A stretch of 64,000 bases of DNA from Chryseobacterium indologenes (lineage in GTDB: Bacteria > Bacteroidota > Bacteroidia > Flavobacteriales > Weeksellaceae): positions 2,046,001 through 2,110,000 of the forward strand of contig NZ_CP074372.1 of the NCBI RefSeq assembly GCF_018362995.1, written 5' to 3'. Position 1 is the first letter of the stretch; each line of letters begins with the position of its first letter. The position numbers and the translations under genes were made by a program. A model generated the notes under the pieces. The model was not told the DNA's origin and made no database searches. It saw nothing but the letters and a program-made list of their open reading frames with translations. Positions 24,811 to 33,181 of the stretch are shown piece by piece.

Positions 24811-25239
24811 ATGGCTTTTATCAAAATTTACATTCATCTTGTCTTTTCTACAAGAAACAGAGATCCTTTTCTCAATACATTTGACATACGTCTTAAGGTT
24901 TGGAAACATATCAAAGAATATGCTACAGAAAAAGGAATATTTTTAGATATGATTAATGGATATTCAGACCATTGCCACTGTCTTATTTCTCTAGGCTCTG
25001 ATCAGAATATTGAAAAAATTGTACAATTAATAAAGGGAGAATCATCTCATTGGATTAATAAAAATGATCTTGTAAAAGGAAAATTTTCATGGCAGGATGA
25101 ATATTTTGCTGTGTCTGTTTCCGAGTCTATGATAGAATCTGTGAGACATTATATTAAAAATCAGGAGAAGCATCATCAGAAAAAGAGTTTTACTGAAGAG
25201 TATAGAGAATTTGTTGAAAAGTATAATTTTAAAACTTAA
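24811..25239 (+). CDS. REP-associated Y1 (IS200-like) transposase
   Basis: A 142-residue HUH single-strand transposase. It opens with IYIHLVFSTRNRDPFL, the HUH motif is HCHCLI near residue 53, and the catalytic tyrosine is probably that of VRHYIKNQEKHH near residue 112. It is flanked by inverted REP doublets with GGGCTAAAGCCC and TTGGCTAAAGCCAA palindromes, the arrangement of RAYT genes, which process and spread REP elements rather than moving as a classic IS. Length and motifs are intact, so it may be active. Confidence 0.9.
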   Translation: MAFIKIYIHLVFSTRNRDPFLNTFDIRLKVWKHIKEYATEKGIFLDMINGYSDHCHCLISLGSDQNIEKIVQLIKGESSHWINKNDLVKGKFSWQDEYFAVSVSESMIESVRHYIKNQEKHHQKKSFTEEYREFVEKYNFKT

Positions 25240-25242
25240 TTA

Positions 25243-25306
25243 AGTTTTGGCTAAAGCCAATTGAATTTTATTCTATTTAAACGGGCTAAAGCCCGTTCCT
25301 ATTGAT
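25243..25306. repeat. REP doublet copy 3 (right flank of transposase)
   Basis: TTGGCTAAAGCCAA (25247-25260), about 19 AT-rich bases, then AACGGGCTAAAGCCCGTT (25280-25297) and CCTATTGA. Forms an inverted pair with the copy at 24706. Confidence 0.82.
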
Positions 25307-25359
25307 ATAAAAAACAGTATTGAAATCTAATGGCAACAATTCCCTGCTCCCTGATAAAA

Positions 25360-25391
25360 AAACAAAAACCTCCTTCAAAAAGAAAAGAGGT
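25360..25391 (-). terminator. Weak intrinsic terminator of the marC-bat side
   Basis: On the minus strand ACCTC pairs with GAGGT around a T-rich loop and is followed by TTTTTG. It lies 27 bp beyond the stop of the small membrane protein. Confidence 0.55.
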
Positions 25392-25417
25392 CTGTATCTA
25401 TATTGAAAAGATTCAAT

Positions 25418-25618
25418 TTATTTCTTTACACCAATTCTGCTCCAGGTATCCATTACAAAAAGCAGAATAAGACCTATTGCAGCTGCTGATGCTGAAAATA
25501 CAAATCTTACGTTATCTTCATCTCCTAAGATATCTGTTGTCTGCCAGTTGATCGCATAAAGATTGATGGCGATGAATACAATAAACAGTACTAAAAATAC
25601 TTTATAAAACTTCTTCAT
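25418..25618 (-). CDS. Small two-helix membrane protein
   Basis: A 66-residue protein with two predicted membrane helices: FYKVFLVLFIVFIAINLYAI (4-23) and an Ala-rich segment ending LILLFVMDTW (about 43-60). The intervening loop is acidic (ILGDEDN). The family is not recognised. It follows marC by five bases and is surely co-transcribed with it. Confidence 0.75.
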   Translation of the reverse strand: MKKFYKVFLVLFIVFIAINLYAINWQTTDILGDEDNVRFVFSASAAAIGLILLFVMDTWSRIGVKK

Positions 25619-25623
25619 GACTC

Positions 25624-26226
25624 TTAAAAATTAATATAATTCTGCACCAACTGGGCAAAATTTGCGGTGAATAATTTAATTGAAATTGCCAAAAGGATAA
25701 TTCCGAAAACTTTCTGAAGGATCATCAAAGTAGCATCCCCAATTTTTCTCTCCAACCATTTCGCTGATTTCAGCACCAAATATACGAAAATTGTATTAAG
25801 AATAATTCCGAGGATAATATTAATATCATGAAATTCAGCTCTCAGAGACAGTGCTGTAGTTAACGTTCCAGCTCCAGCAACCAGCGGAAATGCGATGGGT
25901 ACAATAGATGCAGCCTTTGCTTCAGTTGTTTTATTGATTTCAATTCCTAAAATCATTTCCAGAGCTATGACAAAAATCACAAAAGCACCGGCAATGGCAA
26001 AAGAATTTACGTCTACTCCAATAAGTTTAAGAATCTTATTTCCTACGAAAAGGAAAACAATCATAATAGCACCGGCAGTAAGTGCAGCCCTTCCGGCCTC
26101 AATCTGTCCGAACTTCTGCTGAAGACTTACGATAATGGGAACCGAGCCGATAATATCGATAACGGCAAAAAGAACCATAAAGCTGGTAACGACCTCTTTA
26201 AAAGAGAAACCATCAAAAATTTCCAT
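25624..26226 (-). CDS. MarC-family integral membrane protein
   Basis: A 200-residue protein with six hydrophobic segments and the MarC family blocks FKEVVTSFMVLFAVIDIIGS at the N-terminus, AFVIFVIALEMILG, and AFPLVAGAGTLTTALSL in the fourth segment. Family members were once linked to antibiotic resistance, but no transport activity is established. It lies 44 bp downstream of batD and five bases before a small membrane protein gene. Confidence 0.92.
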   Translation of the reverse strand: MEIFDGFSFKEVVTSFMVLFAVIDIIGSVPIIVSLQQKFGQIEAGRAALTAGAIMIVFLFVGNKILKLIGVDVNSFAIAGAFVIFVIALEMILGIEINKTTEAKAASIVPIAFPLVAGAGTLTTALSLRAEFHDINIILGIILNTIFVYLVLKSAKWLERKIGDATLMILQKVFGIILLAISIKLFTANFAQLVQNYINF

Positions 26227-26270
26227 CTCTTTGTAATTAAAAATTTCGCAAAAATATGAAAATAAACTGA

Positions 26271-28010
26271 CTATTTGCTAATTTGTGAATACAAATTAAC
26301 AATTGTTTTCAAAAGTTCTTCAAGTGCATCAGCAGATTTCACAGGATTATATTTTTCCATCTGAACTCTCTGCTGCAATTTGTTGTAATCTTCTGCAACT
26401 GAAGCGCCTTTGTGTTTTTCAAGAAAAGTCTTAAACTCTGCTGTAGAGCTTTGGAAATACTGACTTCTCACTTCCTGATCCAATTCCTCCAGTGTCGTAA
26501 AGAACTTTTCGTACTCACTGTTATCCTTAAGATTTTCCAGGTACCCGAAATAATCATTGATATCTGTTTTCAGCAATTCTCTGATCTCTTTTTCTGTTTC
26601 AGCCACTGAACCTAAAGGTTTTGACGGTACACTTTCCCTAACTAATGTACGTTTTTTTTGCCAATTTTTAAATAACAGATAAGCAACAAATAAGCTTATT
26701 AAAATGGCAATATTTGTTAAAAGGATATTCCAGTGGAATTTACTTTTTTCTTTTACTTTAAATGAAGTTGTTTTTAAAACCGGAGTATTCACCGTCTCCA
26801 GAAGGTTATTGGTATACTCGTTTACCTTTTCTACCGTAGAGCGGGCCTCCAGGATCTGATCATGAGAAAAGGCATTCAGATCCAGTGTTTTTTGTCCCAG
26901 ATCTACATATTCTTTGTTTTCAGGATCAAAGAAAGCAAATTGCTCAGTTTTAATAGAAATTGCCCCTGATTTTTTTGGAATAATGACATAATTCGCCAGA
27001 ATCTCACCTTTCATTCCAGTAGTTCCCGGAGAAACTTTGGAGGTGATTTTCGGAGGAAAGATTTCATAATCCGGCGATGCTGCAATTTTAGGAAGTTGCA
27101 TGTCCGGTAAATTTCCTTCTCCTGAAACCTTCACAACAACATTCAGTGGTTTCTTAGCTTCCGGTTTTTCTTTGGAAGCATTATATACGTTGACATTAAA
27201 GTTTCCGACAGCATTTTTAAAACACTCAGGTGCTCCTTCAGGAAGCTTCCTTACATTAATTTTTACTTTATTGGAAACAATCTTGGTTTTATTGGAATAA
27301 GTACTTACAGAAGCTGACACTCCTGGAACCTCCACATACCCGGCTTCATTAGGAAATACCATAAACATGGCCAGCACCTGTGAAGGCATATTTCCATATC
27401 CGGACGGATCTATCTCAGATTTATCAAAATTGATAGGATGTACGTTGATATTATCCTGCTGCGGAAGATGGATATTCTTCACCTTTCTGAGGTTATCCAT
27501 GTTTCTTGAGTATACCCTAAGAACAGCTACTGTAGGCTGATCCTGATAGACTTCCCGGTCATCAATTTCCATATTCAGATAGACATCATTGGAGGTATTG
27601 GCAGCTAATGATCTTCTGTCAACAATATCCCGGATATTAACGTCGAAAGGTTCTGTTTTATAGATTCTGTTGTTTACCGTAACCAGAACTGAGCCTATTT
27701 TTATTTTTCCTTTTTTCTTAGGTTCAAGGGCAATTCTGGATACTTTTTGGGTAATTAAAGTATTGGTCGCTGGATCAATCACGGTATTGGTAACAGATCC
27801 GCTTCCTATGATATTAAATTTTGAAAGATCCGGAAGCTGAAAACCTGTCTGCTGTACAAGGTCACTTCCGTTAAGTTCAAGAACAATGGTAAGGTTTACA
27901 ATATCTTTCCCTCCATACTCGGATTTATCAGCATCCAGAGTAAGATTTACCTGTCCGTAAGTAATTACGGATGCGAGGGTAAGTAATATGTAAATCAATT
28001 TGTGCTGCAT
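26271..28010 (-). CDS. batD: BatD, aerotolerance-type membrane protein
   Basis: A 579-residue protein with a signal peptide (ending ITYGQ), a long periplasmic beta-rich part, one membrane helix (ILLTNIAILISLFVAYLLF near residue 430) and a cytoplasmic helical tail. Blocks NLTLDADKSEYGGKDIVNLT and PAEPGxxxVPGVS-like segments fit BatD (oxygen tolerance) proteins. The start ATG at 28010 overlaps the batC stop (TGATG); upstream TTG/GTG codons were not preferred. It works with the BatA/B von Willebrand proteins, role unsettled. Confidence 0.92.
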   Translation of the reverse strand: MQHKLIYILLTLASVITYGQVNLTLDADKSEYGGKDIVNLTIVLELNGSDLVQQTGFQLPDLSKFNIIGSGSVTNTVIDPATNTLITQKVSRIALEPKKKGKIKIGSVLVTVNNRIYKTEPFDVNIRDIVDRRSLAANTSNDVYLNMEIDDREVYQDQPTVAVLRVYSRNMDNLRKVKNIHLPQQDNINVHPINFDKSEIDPSGYGNMPSQVLAMFMVFPNEAGYVEVPGVSASVSTYSNKTKIVSNKVKINVRKLPEGAPECFKNAVGNFNVNVYNASKEKPEAKKPLNVVVKVSGEGNLPDMQLPKIAASPDYEIFPPKITSKVSPGTTGMKGEILANYVIIPKKSGAISIKTEQFAFFDPENKEYVDLGQKTLDLNAFSHDQILEARSTVEKVNEYTNNLLETVNTPVLKTTSFKVKEKSKFHWNILLTNIAILISLFVAYLLFKNWQKKRTLVRESVPSKPLGSVAETEKEIRELLKTDINDYFGYLENLKDNSEYEKFFTTLEELDQEVRSQYFQSSTAEFKTFLEKHKGASVAEDYNKLQQRVQMEKYNPVKSADALEELLKTIVNLYSQISK

Positions 28011-28753
28011 CACCAATCTTTCTCGTTGCTTTCAGGCATCGAATAAGAATTTTTGTTTAAAATTCTTCTGGCGGTTTCTTTTTCTTTTTCGTTTATTTTA
28101 TCTAAGATCGCATTTTCAAGATTTTTAGGCATTCTACCTTCATTATTCTGATTCTGCTTAGGATTATCACCTTGGTCGCTTTTACCTTCGTTTTGCGGGC
28201 CATTTCCCTGATCCTGTTTTTTGTCTTTGTCGCCTTTCTGATCGTCACCTTTGTTCTGATCATTTCCGCCGCCGCCTTTTCCTGAGTTGTTCTCCTGGTT
28301 CTTTTGTTGTTCTTTTTCTTTCTCTTTCAGCTTGGCAATCTCATAATTTTTTCTGGTTACCTCACTGTAGGGATCCTGCTTTAAAGCTTTCTTATAAAAA
28401 TCAGCAGCTTTTTCCGGCTGGTTCATCTGCATATAAGCATTCCCTAAATTATGAAGAGCGGCAGTTTTATCAGGAAGTGTTTGTGAAAGTTTTTCTGCTT
28501 TTTCAAACTCCGTTTTTGCCTCTTCGTATTTTTTACTTTTATAGAGTGCATTCCCCATATTATAATGAGCAGTAAAATCTTTATCATTGGATTTTATTGC
28601 TTCCATATATTTTGAAGAGGCTCCGTCATAATCTTTACCGTCAAATTTCTGATTACCTTCATGAACCAAATTTCTGTAGCTTTCCTGCCCAAACAACAAG
28701 CCTGAGAATGAGATGACAACAATAAACGATAAAAATATGATTTTAGTATTCAT
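28010..28753 (-). CDS. batC: BatC-like TPR protein
   Basis: A 247-residue exported TPR protein. After a signal peptide (ending LLFGQ), about three TPRs occupy residues 25-130 (AHYNMGNALYKSKKYEEAK, ALHNLGNAYMQMNQPEKAAD). The second half is low complexity, rich in Lys, Gln, Asn, Gly and Asp, which is typical for BatC. The chosen ATG is 28753; an upstream TTG at 28762 lies inside a promoter-like box. It links BatB and BatD in the operon. Confidence 0.9.
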   Translation of the reverse strand: MNTKIIFLSFIVVISFSGLLFGQESYRNLVHEGNQKFDGKDYDGASSKYMEAIKSNDKDFTAHYNMGNALYKSKKYEEAKTEFEKAEKLSQTLPDKTAALHNLGNAYMQMNQPEKAADFYKKALKQDPYSEVTRKNYEIAKLKEKEKEQQKNQENNSGKGGGGNDQNKGDDQKGDKDKKQDQGNGPQNEGKSDQGDNPKQNQNNEGRMPKNLENAILDKINEKEKETARRILNKNSYSMPESNEKDW

Positions 28754-28759
28754 CACTTG

Positions 28760-28767
28760 CAAAATTA
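28760..28767 (-). promoter_or_regulatory. Internal promoter -7 element before batC
   Basis: On the minus strand TAATTTTG fits TAnnTTTG and ends six bases before the batC ATG. The 99-bp gap between batC and batB is the widest inside the bat part of the operon. Confidence 0.45.
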
Positions 28768-28852
28768 TTCCTTTATATGTTAAGAAACAGAGTTTTATTT
28801 GTTAAAATTCGGTTAAAGTACTTGTAGAATTTCTTCTATATAAAGAGGAAAT

Positions 28853-29860
28853 CTACACATTAAAATCCTTTTTAGGATTAAAAATATAAATTAAAAAGAA
28901 AAACAGGATGGATACTGCAAGGAAATATTGATAATAATGAATGGCATTCTGTGATTTCACCATGGTTTCAGCACCTGCGGACTTTTTATTGACTGCATCA
29001 ACAATTCTGTCCGGCGCTTCATTGATATTATTACCGTCGATATAAGTTCCGTCTGTAGATTCTGCCATTTTCTTTAAGGCTTCAGTCTGTCTCTTTGAAA
29101 TAACTGTGCCTCCGTTCACATCTGTTTTGTACCCCATCAGCTGTCCGAATACATATTCCGGAACGGGAGCTCCTTCATCTGTGCCAATTCCTACGGAAGT
29201 AATGCTTATCCCTTCTTTATTGGCCAGTCTTATCGCTGCATTATCATTTCCTTCGTTATCTTCACCATCACTCAGCAGGATTACCTTTCTGGATCCTTTG
29301 CTTACATTTTTAAATTTATCTACGGCAGCCTGCATCCCTTTCAGAAAATCTGTCCCCTGAATCTGCATAGAATTGGTTTCAATCCCGCTGATATAAGTCT
29401 CTGCAGAATTATAATCTGTGGTAAGAGGCATGATGGACATTGCGTGCCCGGCAAAGATGACGATACCTACCTTATCATTATTCATTTTCTTCATCGTGGC
29501 CGTCATCAGGTTTTTAGCTTCTGTAAGACGGCTTGGGTCTATATCCTCAGCATTCATAGAGTTGGATACATCCAGCATGAAGATTACATTGTTCAGCTTC
29601 TGAGTACTTTTCACCTCTTCTGAACCATTCAAAAGATCAATGATGGAAAATATCAGAAACAATGTTCCTAATAAATATAATGCAGGAAAAAACTTCGTAA
29701 ATCCTGATCTCTTTTCAAATAAGTTATCATGAAACTGGCTGGCTGCAAAAATTTCCCTTCTTCTGTTTCTCCATTTCAAAAAACGGATCAAAAGGGTAGC
29801 TAACAGCGGCAGAAGCAACAGTAAAAATAAATACCAATAATTTCCTAAAGACCAACTCAT
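28853..29860 (-). CDS. batB: BatB, von Willebrand factor A membrane protein
   Basis: A 335-residue protein with N-terminal membrane segments, a VWA domain (residues about 90-290) and a C-terminal membrane helix (YFLAVSILFFFLIYIF). The metal-ion-dependent adhesion site is LDVSNSM near residue 96, with later conserved Thr and Asp (LLSDGEDNEGN near 194). Its ATG overlaps the batA stop by one base (TAATG). It forms a membrane complex with BatA and BatD. Confidence 0.94.
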   Translation of the reverse strand: MSWSLGNYWYLFLLLLLPLLATLLIRFLKWRNRRREIFAASQFHDNLFEKRSGFTKFFPALYLLGTLFLIFSIIDLLNGSEEVKSTQKLNNVIFMLDVSNSMNAEDIDPSRLTEAKNLMTATMKKMNNDKVGIVIFAGHAMSIMPLTTDYNSAETYISGIETNSMQIQGTDFLKGMQAAVDKFKNVSKGSRKVILLSDGEDNEGNDNAAIRLANKEGISITSVGIGTDEGAPVPEYVFGQLMGYKTDVNGGTVISKRQTEALKKMAESTDGTYIDGNNINEAPDRIVDAVNKKSAGAETMVKSQNAIHYYQYFLAVSILFFFLIYIFNPKKDFNV

Positions 29861-30852
29861 TAGCTTAAAATTTTATAAAACACCCATCTCAATAATGCAT
29901 CAAATACCAACATTCCTAAAGCAATCCAAAGAAATATCTTGAAATATTCTTCATAATTGTACAGTTTGGAAACTTTCACATCAGATTTTTCCAGTTGGTT
30001 GATCTCATCATATACTTCTTCAAGACTACTGTTTGAGGTTGCTCTGAAGTATTTTCCTCCCGTAGTCTGTGCAATTTCTTTCAAGGTATTTTCATCAATG
30101 GTCACTTCAGTTTCCGTAAAAATAAGATCTCCAAAAATATCCTGTGATGTCGGCATCAAAGCATACCCATTGGTCCCGATTCCGATGGCATATACCTTTA
30201 TATTATTATTTTTTGCCAGTTCAGCTGCAACCTGCGGAGGAATAGCATTCTGAATATTGCTCACCCCATCCGTCATCAGGATGACCACCTTACTTTTGGC
30301 TTTGCTTTTAACCAAATGATTCACTGCAACGGAAAGACCTTCTCCAATGGCTGTACCTGGTTCAAGGCCTGCAGAGTTCAGGTTTTTAATTTCATCAATA
30401 ACCACCTGATGGTCTGAGGTCACAGGAACTTTCGTGAAAGCTTCAGCAGCATAGGCTACAACTCCTATCCTGTCATTGGGACGTTTCTGGACAAATTTCA
30501 CAGCGATATCTTTCAATGCTGTAATTCTGTCGGGGTTCAGATCTTTTGCAAGCATACTTAAAGAAACGTCAATGGACAGCATAATATCTACTCCCTTCGT
30601 ATCATCCCTGTCCTGAGAAATCGTAAATGTTCTCGGTCTGGCCATAGCAATGATCAAAGCAGTAAGAATGATATACTTTGAAATTTTCAGCAAAAAAAGC
30701 ACGCCCCGGATTCCATCGCTGTGATCCATATTTTTTACGGTAGGCACTTTTATACCTTTTCTTTTCCGTTTTCCGGCATCTTTAATAAAGAGCGGGATAA
30801 ACAGTAGAAAAAGCAATAAGAACCACGGGCTGTAAAACTCAAAATTAACCAT
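29860..30852 (-). CDS. batA: BatA, von Willebrand factor A membrane protein
   Basis: A 330-residue protein with a short aerotolerance N-terminal region and membrane helices, a VWA domain with the MIDAS motif SIDVSLSM near residue 92 and LMTDGVSN near 193, and a C-terminal membrane helix. The conserved GVVAYAAEAFTKVPVTSD strand follows the MIDAS. The start overlaps the preceding gene by eight bases and its stop overlaps batB by one, so translation is coupled through this stretch. Confidence 0.94.
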   Translation of the reverse strand: MVNFEFYSPWFLLLFLLFIPLFIKDAGKRKRKGIKVPTVKNMDHSDGIRGVLFLLKISKYIILTALIIAMARPRTFTISQDRDDTKGVDIMLSIDVSLSMLAKDLNPDRITALKDIAVKFVQKRPNDRIGVVAYAAEAFTKVPVTSDHQVVIDEIKNLNSAGLEPGTAIGEGLSVAVNHLVKSKAKSKVVILMTDGVSNIQNAIPPQVAAELAKNNNIKVYAIGIGTNGYALMPTSQDIFGDLIFTETEVTIDENTLKEIAQTTGGKYFRATSNSSLEEVYDEINQLEKSDVKVSKLYNYEEYFKIFLWIALGMLVFDALLRWVFYKILS

Positions 30853-31741
30853 CCTTTCTTAAGTTTTCGAATTCTAAATCTTTGGATGATCTTTTCACAA
30901 AATCTCTGATATTGGCAAAATCAGTCTCCATTGTATTCTGATCAGGAAAAGTTTTGGCAAATTTTACCAGATCTCCTCTCAGGAATACATCTTCTATTAT
31001 TTTTTCATTGTTCTGCGAAATTGTGTTGTTCTTTTTTATGACGTCAATAAGGTCATCCGTAAGAAGAACATCTGCAGGAAGGTGATATTGTTTGGTAATG
31101 AACGTTCTGGAAATATCGATCAGTTCAACATAGAATGAACGGAAATTCCCACCTTCAATATATTTTTTCTTTTTAAGAGAGTCAAGTTCTTTCAACGTCT
31201 GGTTGGTGGCAACAACAGGAGAACTTTTTGATTTTCTTCCCCATTTTACAATCATAATAATTGCAATGATTATAGCAATACCTGCCAATGCTGCCAGAAT
31301 ATAAAACTTGTAAAGCTCCCAATAGTCTTTAGCTTCCAGTTTCACCTGTTTATTCTTCATGATATCATTGATCTGATCTGCTTTTTGAGCAGTATTAATG
31401 ACATCTATTTCATAAGGAATGGTTTTAAGTACTTTATCCCCTACTTTGAATTCCAGTTCCGGAATGGTAAATTTTCCTTCATCAAAAACGGCAAATTCAA
31501 TCTTTCTTTCGTAGGAATTGGCAGTTTGCCCGATGCTGTCTTTGATTTCTTCAAAGTGAAAAGGGAGCAGTTCATTTTTCGGAGCGGAAGTTACCTGCTG
31601 CTCATTAAGGTTATCAATCTTTATGGTGATATGATTGGTTTCTCCAAGAGCGAGGGTTTTCTTTTCTACGTTAGAGGATAATATCTGTGAAAAAGCATTC
31701 GCACAGATCAGAAAAGATAATATTAAAAGTATTTTTCTCAA
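30845..31741 (-). CDS. BatD-like/DUF4381-type membrane protein of the bat operon
   Basis: A 298-residue protein with a signal peptide (ending NAFSQ), a periplasmic beta domain of about 100 residues, one membrane helix near residues 150-172 (FYILAALAGIAIIIAIIMIV) and a cytoplasmic helical tail with FRSFYVELIDISRTFITKQY. It resembles a short BatD or DUF4381 protein, the partner usually found between DUF58 and batA in Bacteroidota. Exact family assignment is tentative. Confidence 0.8.
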   Translation of the reverse strand: MRKILLILSFLICANAFSQILSSNVEKKTLALGETNHITIKIDNLNEQQVTSAPKNELLPFHFEEIKDSIGQTANSYERKIEFAVFDEGKFTIPELEFKVGDKVLKTIPYEIDVINTAQKADQINDIMKNKQVKLEAKDYWELYKFYILAALAGIAIIIAIIMIVKWGRKSKSSPVVATNQTLKELDSLKKKKYIEGGNFRSFYVELIDISRTFITKQYHLPADVLLTDDLIDVIKKNNTISQNNEKIIEDVFLRGDLVKFAKTFPDQNTMETDFANIRDFVKRSSKDLEFENLRKDG

Positions 31742-31797
31742 TGTTAAAATAATAAAGGCAAGTGCCTCATGTTTTTAGTTACGGGCTGAACCCGGTG

Positions 31798-32661
31798 TTA
31801 TTTTTTCTGAAAATAATTATACAACAATTTTGAATAATCTGAGCCGGTATTGATGTTCATGAAACTTGCAGAACTGCTGGCAAAATCTTCTTCCAAAGCT
31901 CTCAGTTTTTGTTTTTGAGCTTCTGCAAAGGTATATCGCCATCTTGCACTGGAAGTATTGGCCCATATCTCTTTACCTGTTTCCACATCGTGCAAAAGAG
32001 CATATCCTATGTCAGGAATTTCATTATCTTTTTCATCAAAAATCCTCATTCCCAACAGCTGATGTTTCTTTGATGCCACTCTCAGCATTTTGGAATCATA
32101 TTCATCATCAAAGTCTGAAAACAGAAAAACCAGTGATTTTCTTTTGAAAATCCCCATCATATATTCCATCGCTTTATCTATTTTAGATTCTGCAGGAACA
32201 TAATCTGCGGTCAGAATATTACTGATTATGGAAAGAATATGTTTTCTTCCTTTTTGAGGAGGAATTACTTTATATACTTTATCCGCAAACAGGATCAATC
32301 CTACTTTATCATTGTTTCCGGCTGCTGAAAATCCTAAGCTTGCTGCTATTTCGGCTACATATTCTCTTTTCAGCTGAACTTTCGTACCATAATCCATGGA
32401 AGCGGAAATATCAACAAGAATCATCATGGTCAGCTCTCTTTCTTCCTCCATTACTTTTACGAATGGTTCACGGAATCTTGCCGTTTTATTCCAGTCGATT
32501 CTTCTGATCTCATCTCCAAACTGGTAAGGACGGACTTCAGAGAAGGTCATCCCCTGCCCTTTAAAAGCGCTGTGATATTGCCCCATCAAAGCAGCCTCCG
32601 TCTTTTTTCTGGTACGGATTTCAATCTGCTTTACTTTTTTTACAATATCTTTTATCTGCAT
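31798..32661 (-). CDS. DUF58 domain protein
   Basis: A 287-residue cytoplasmic DUF58 protein with a VWA-like fold. The DUF58 signature is FSEVRPYQFGDEIRRIDWN near residues 41-59, followed by LVDISASMDYGT, a MIDAS-like motif. The ATG at 32661 was preferred to a TTG at 32673. It is the usual companion of the MoxR ATPase and the Bat proteins, probably linking ATPase activity to the membrane complex. Confidence 0.93.
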   Translation of the reverse strand: MQIKDIVKKVKQIEIRTRKKTEAALMGQYHSAFKGQGMTFSEVRPYQFGDEIRRIDWNKTARFREPFVKVMEEERELTMMILVDISASMDYGTKVQLKREYVAEIAASLGFSAAGNNDKVGLILFADKVYKVIPPQKGRKHILSIISNILTADYVPAESKIDKAMEYMMGIFKRKSLVFLFSDFDDEYDSKMLRVASKKHQLLGMRIFDEKDNEIPDIGYALLHDVETGKEIWANTSSARWRYTFAEAQKQKLRALEEDFASSSASFMNINTGSDYSKLLYNYFQKK

Positions 32662-32722
32662 AGACGAATTCAAGGTTTAAAATTCAAAGTTTACTGTTGA
32701 GTTGCGAGATCCGGGTTTCTGC

Positions 32723-33181
32723 TTAATCTTCAAACTCAATAGATACATTTGACCATTCATTATCAAACTTCGGACTGTATTTTTTATAAAAATTGATGGC
32801 TGGCTCATTCCAGTTCAATACCTGGAACACCATTCCGCTATAGTTGTTGGATTTACCATATTCCAATGTTGCATCAAACAACATTTTTCCGATCTGCTTT
32901 CCTCTGAGTTTTTCTGTCACAACGAGATCTTCAAGATACAGCCTTCTTCCTTTCCATGTTGAGTATCTGTCGTAATACAGTGATATCCCAACGATTTCAC
33001 CTTCAAATTCTGCAACAAAAGCACCCCAAACCGGAGAATTTCCAAAACCATCCTGAATAAATTCATCAAGCGTCACCGTTACTTCATGCAGTGCTTTTTC
33101 ATATTCTGCCAGTTCTTTGATTAAATCCAGCATGGAAGCACAATCTTCCAGAACGGCTTTTCTTATTGTTACCTCACTCAT
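32723..33181 (-). CDS. GNAT acetyltransferase, diamine/thialysine type
   Basis: A 152-residue GNAT resembling SSAT/SAT2. Blocks VRKAxxxD at the start, IKELAEYEKALHEV near residues 22-35, the acetyl-CoA loop LVVTEKLRGKQIGKMLF near 88-104, and FQVLNWNEPAINFYKK near 120-135 all fit that branch. Likely substrates are polyamines, thialysine or similar amines. The ATG overlaps the moxR stop by one base (TAATG), so it is translated as part of the moxR-bat operon. Confidence 0.88.
   Translation of the reverse strand: MSEVTIRKAVLEDCASMLDLIKELAEYEKALHEVTVTLDEFIQDGFGNSPVWGAFVAEFEGEIVGISLYYDRYSTWKGRRLYLEDLVVTEKLRGKQIGKMLFDATLEYGKSNNYSGMVFQVLNWNEPAINFYKKYSPKFDNEWSNVSIEFED

Noticed and set aside
24607..25297. 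Possible CRISPR-like repeats
   Set aside because: The palindromic repeats are REP doublets in mixed orientation with AT-rich inner spacers and a RAYT gene; there is no regular repeat-spacer array or cas gene.
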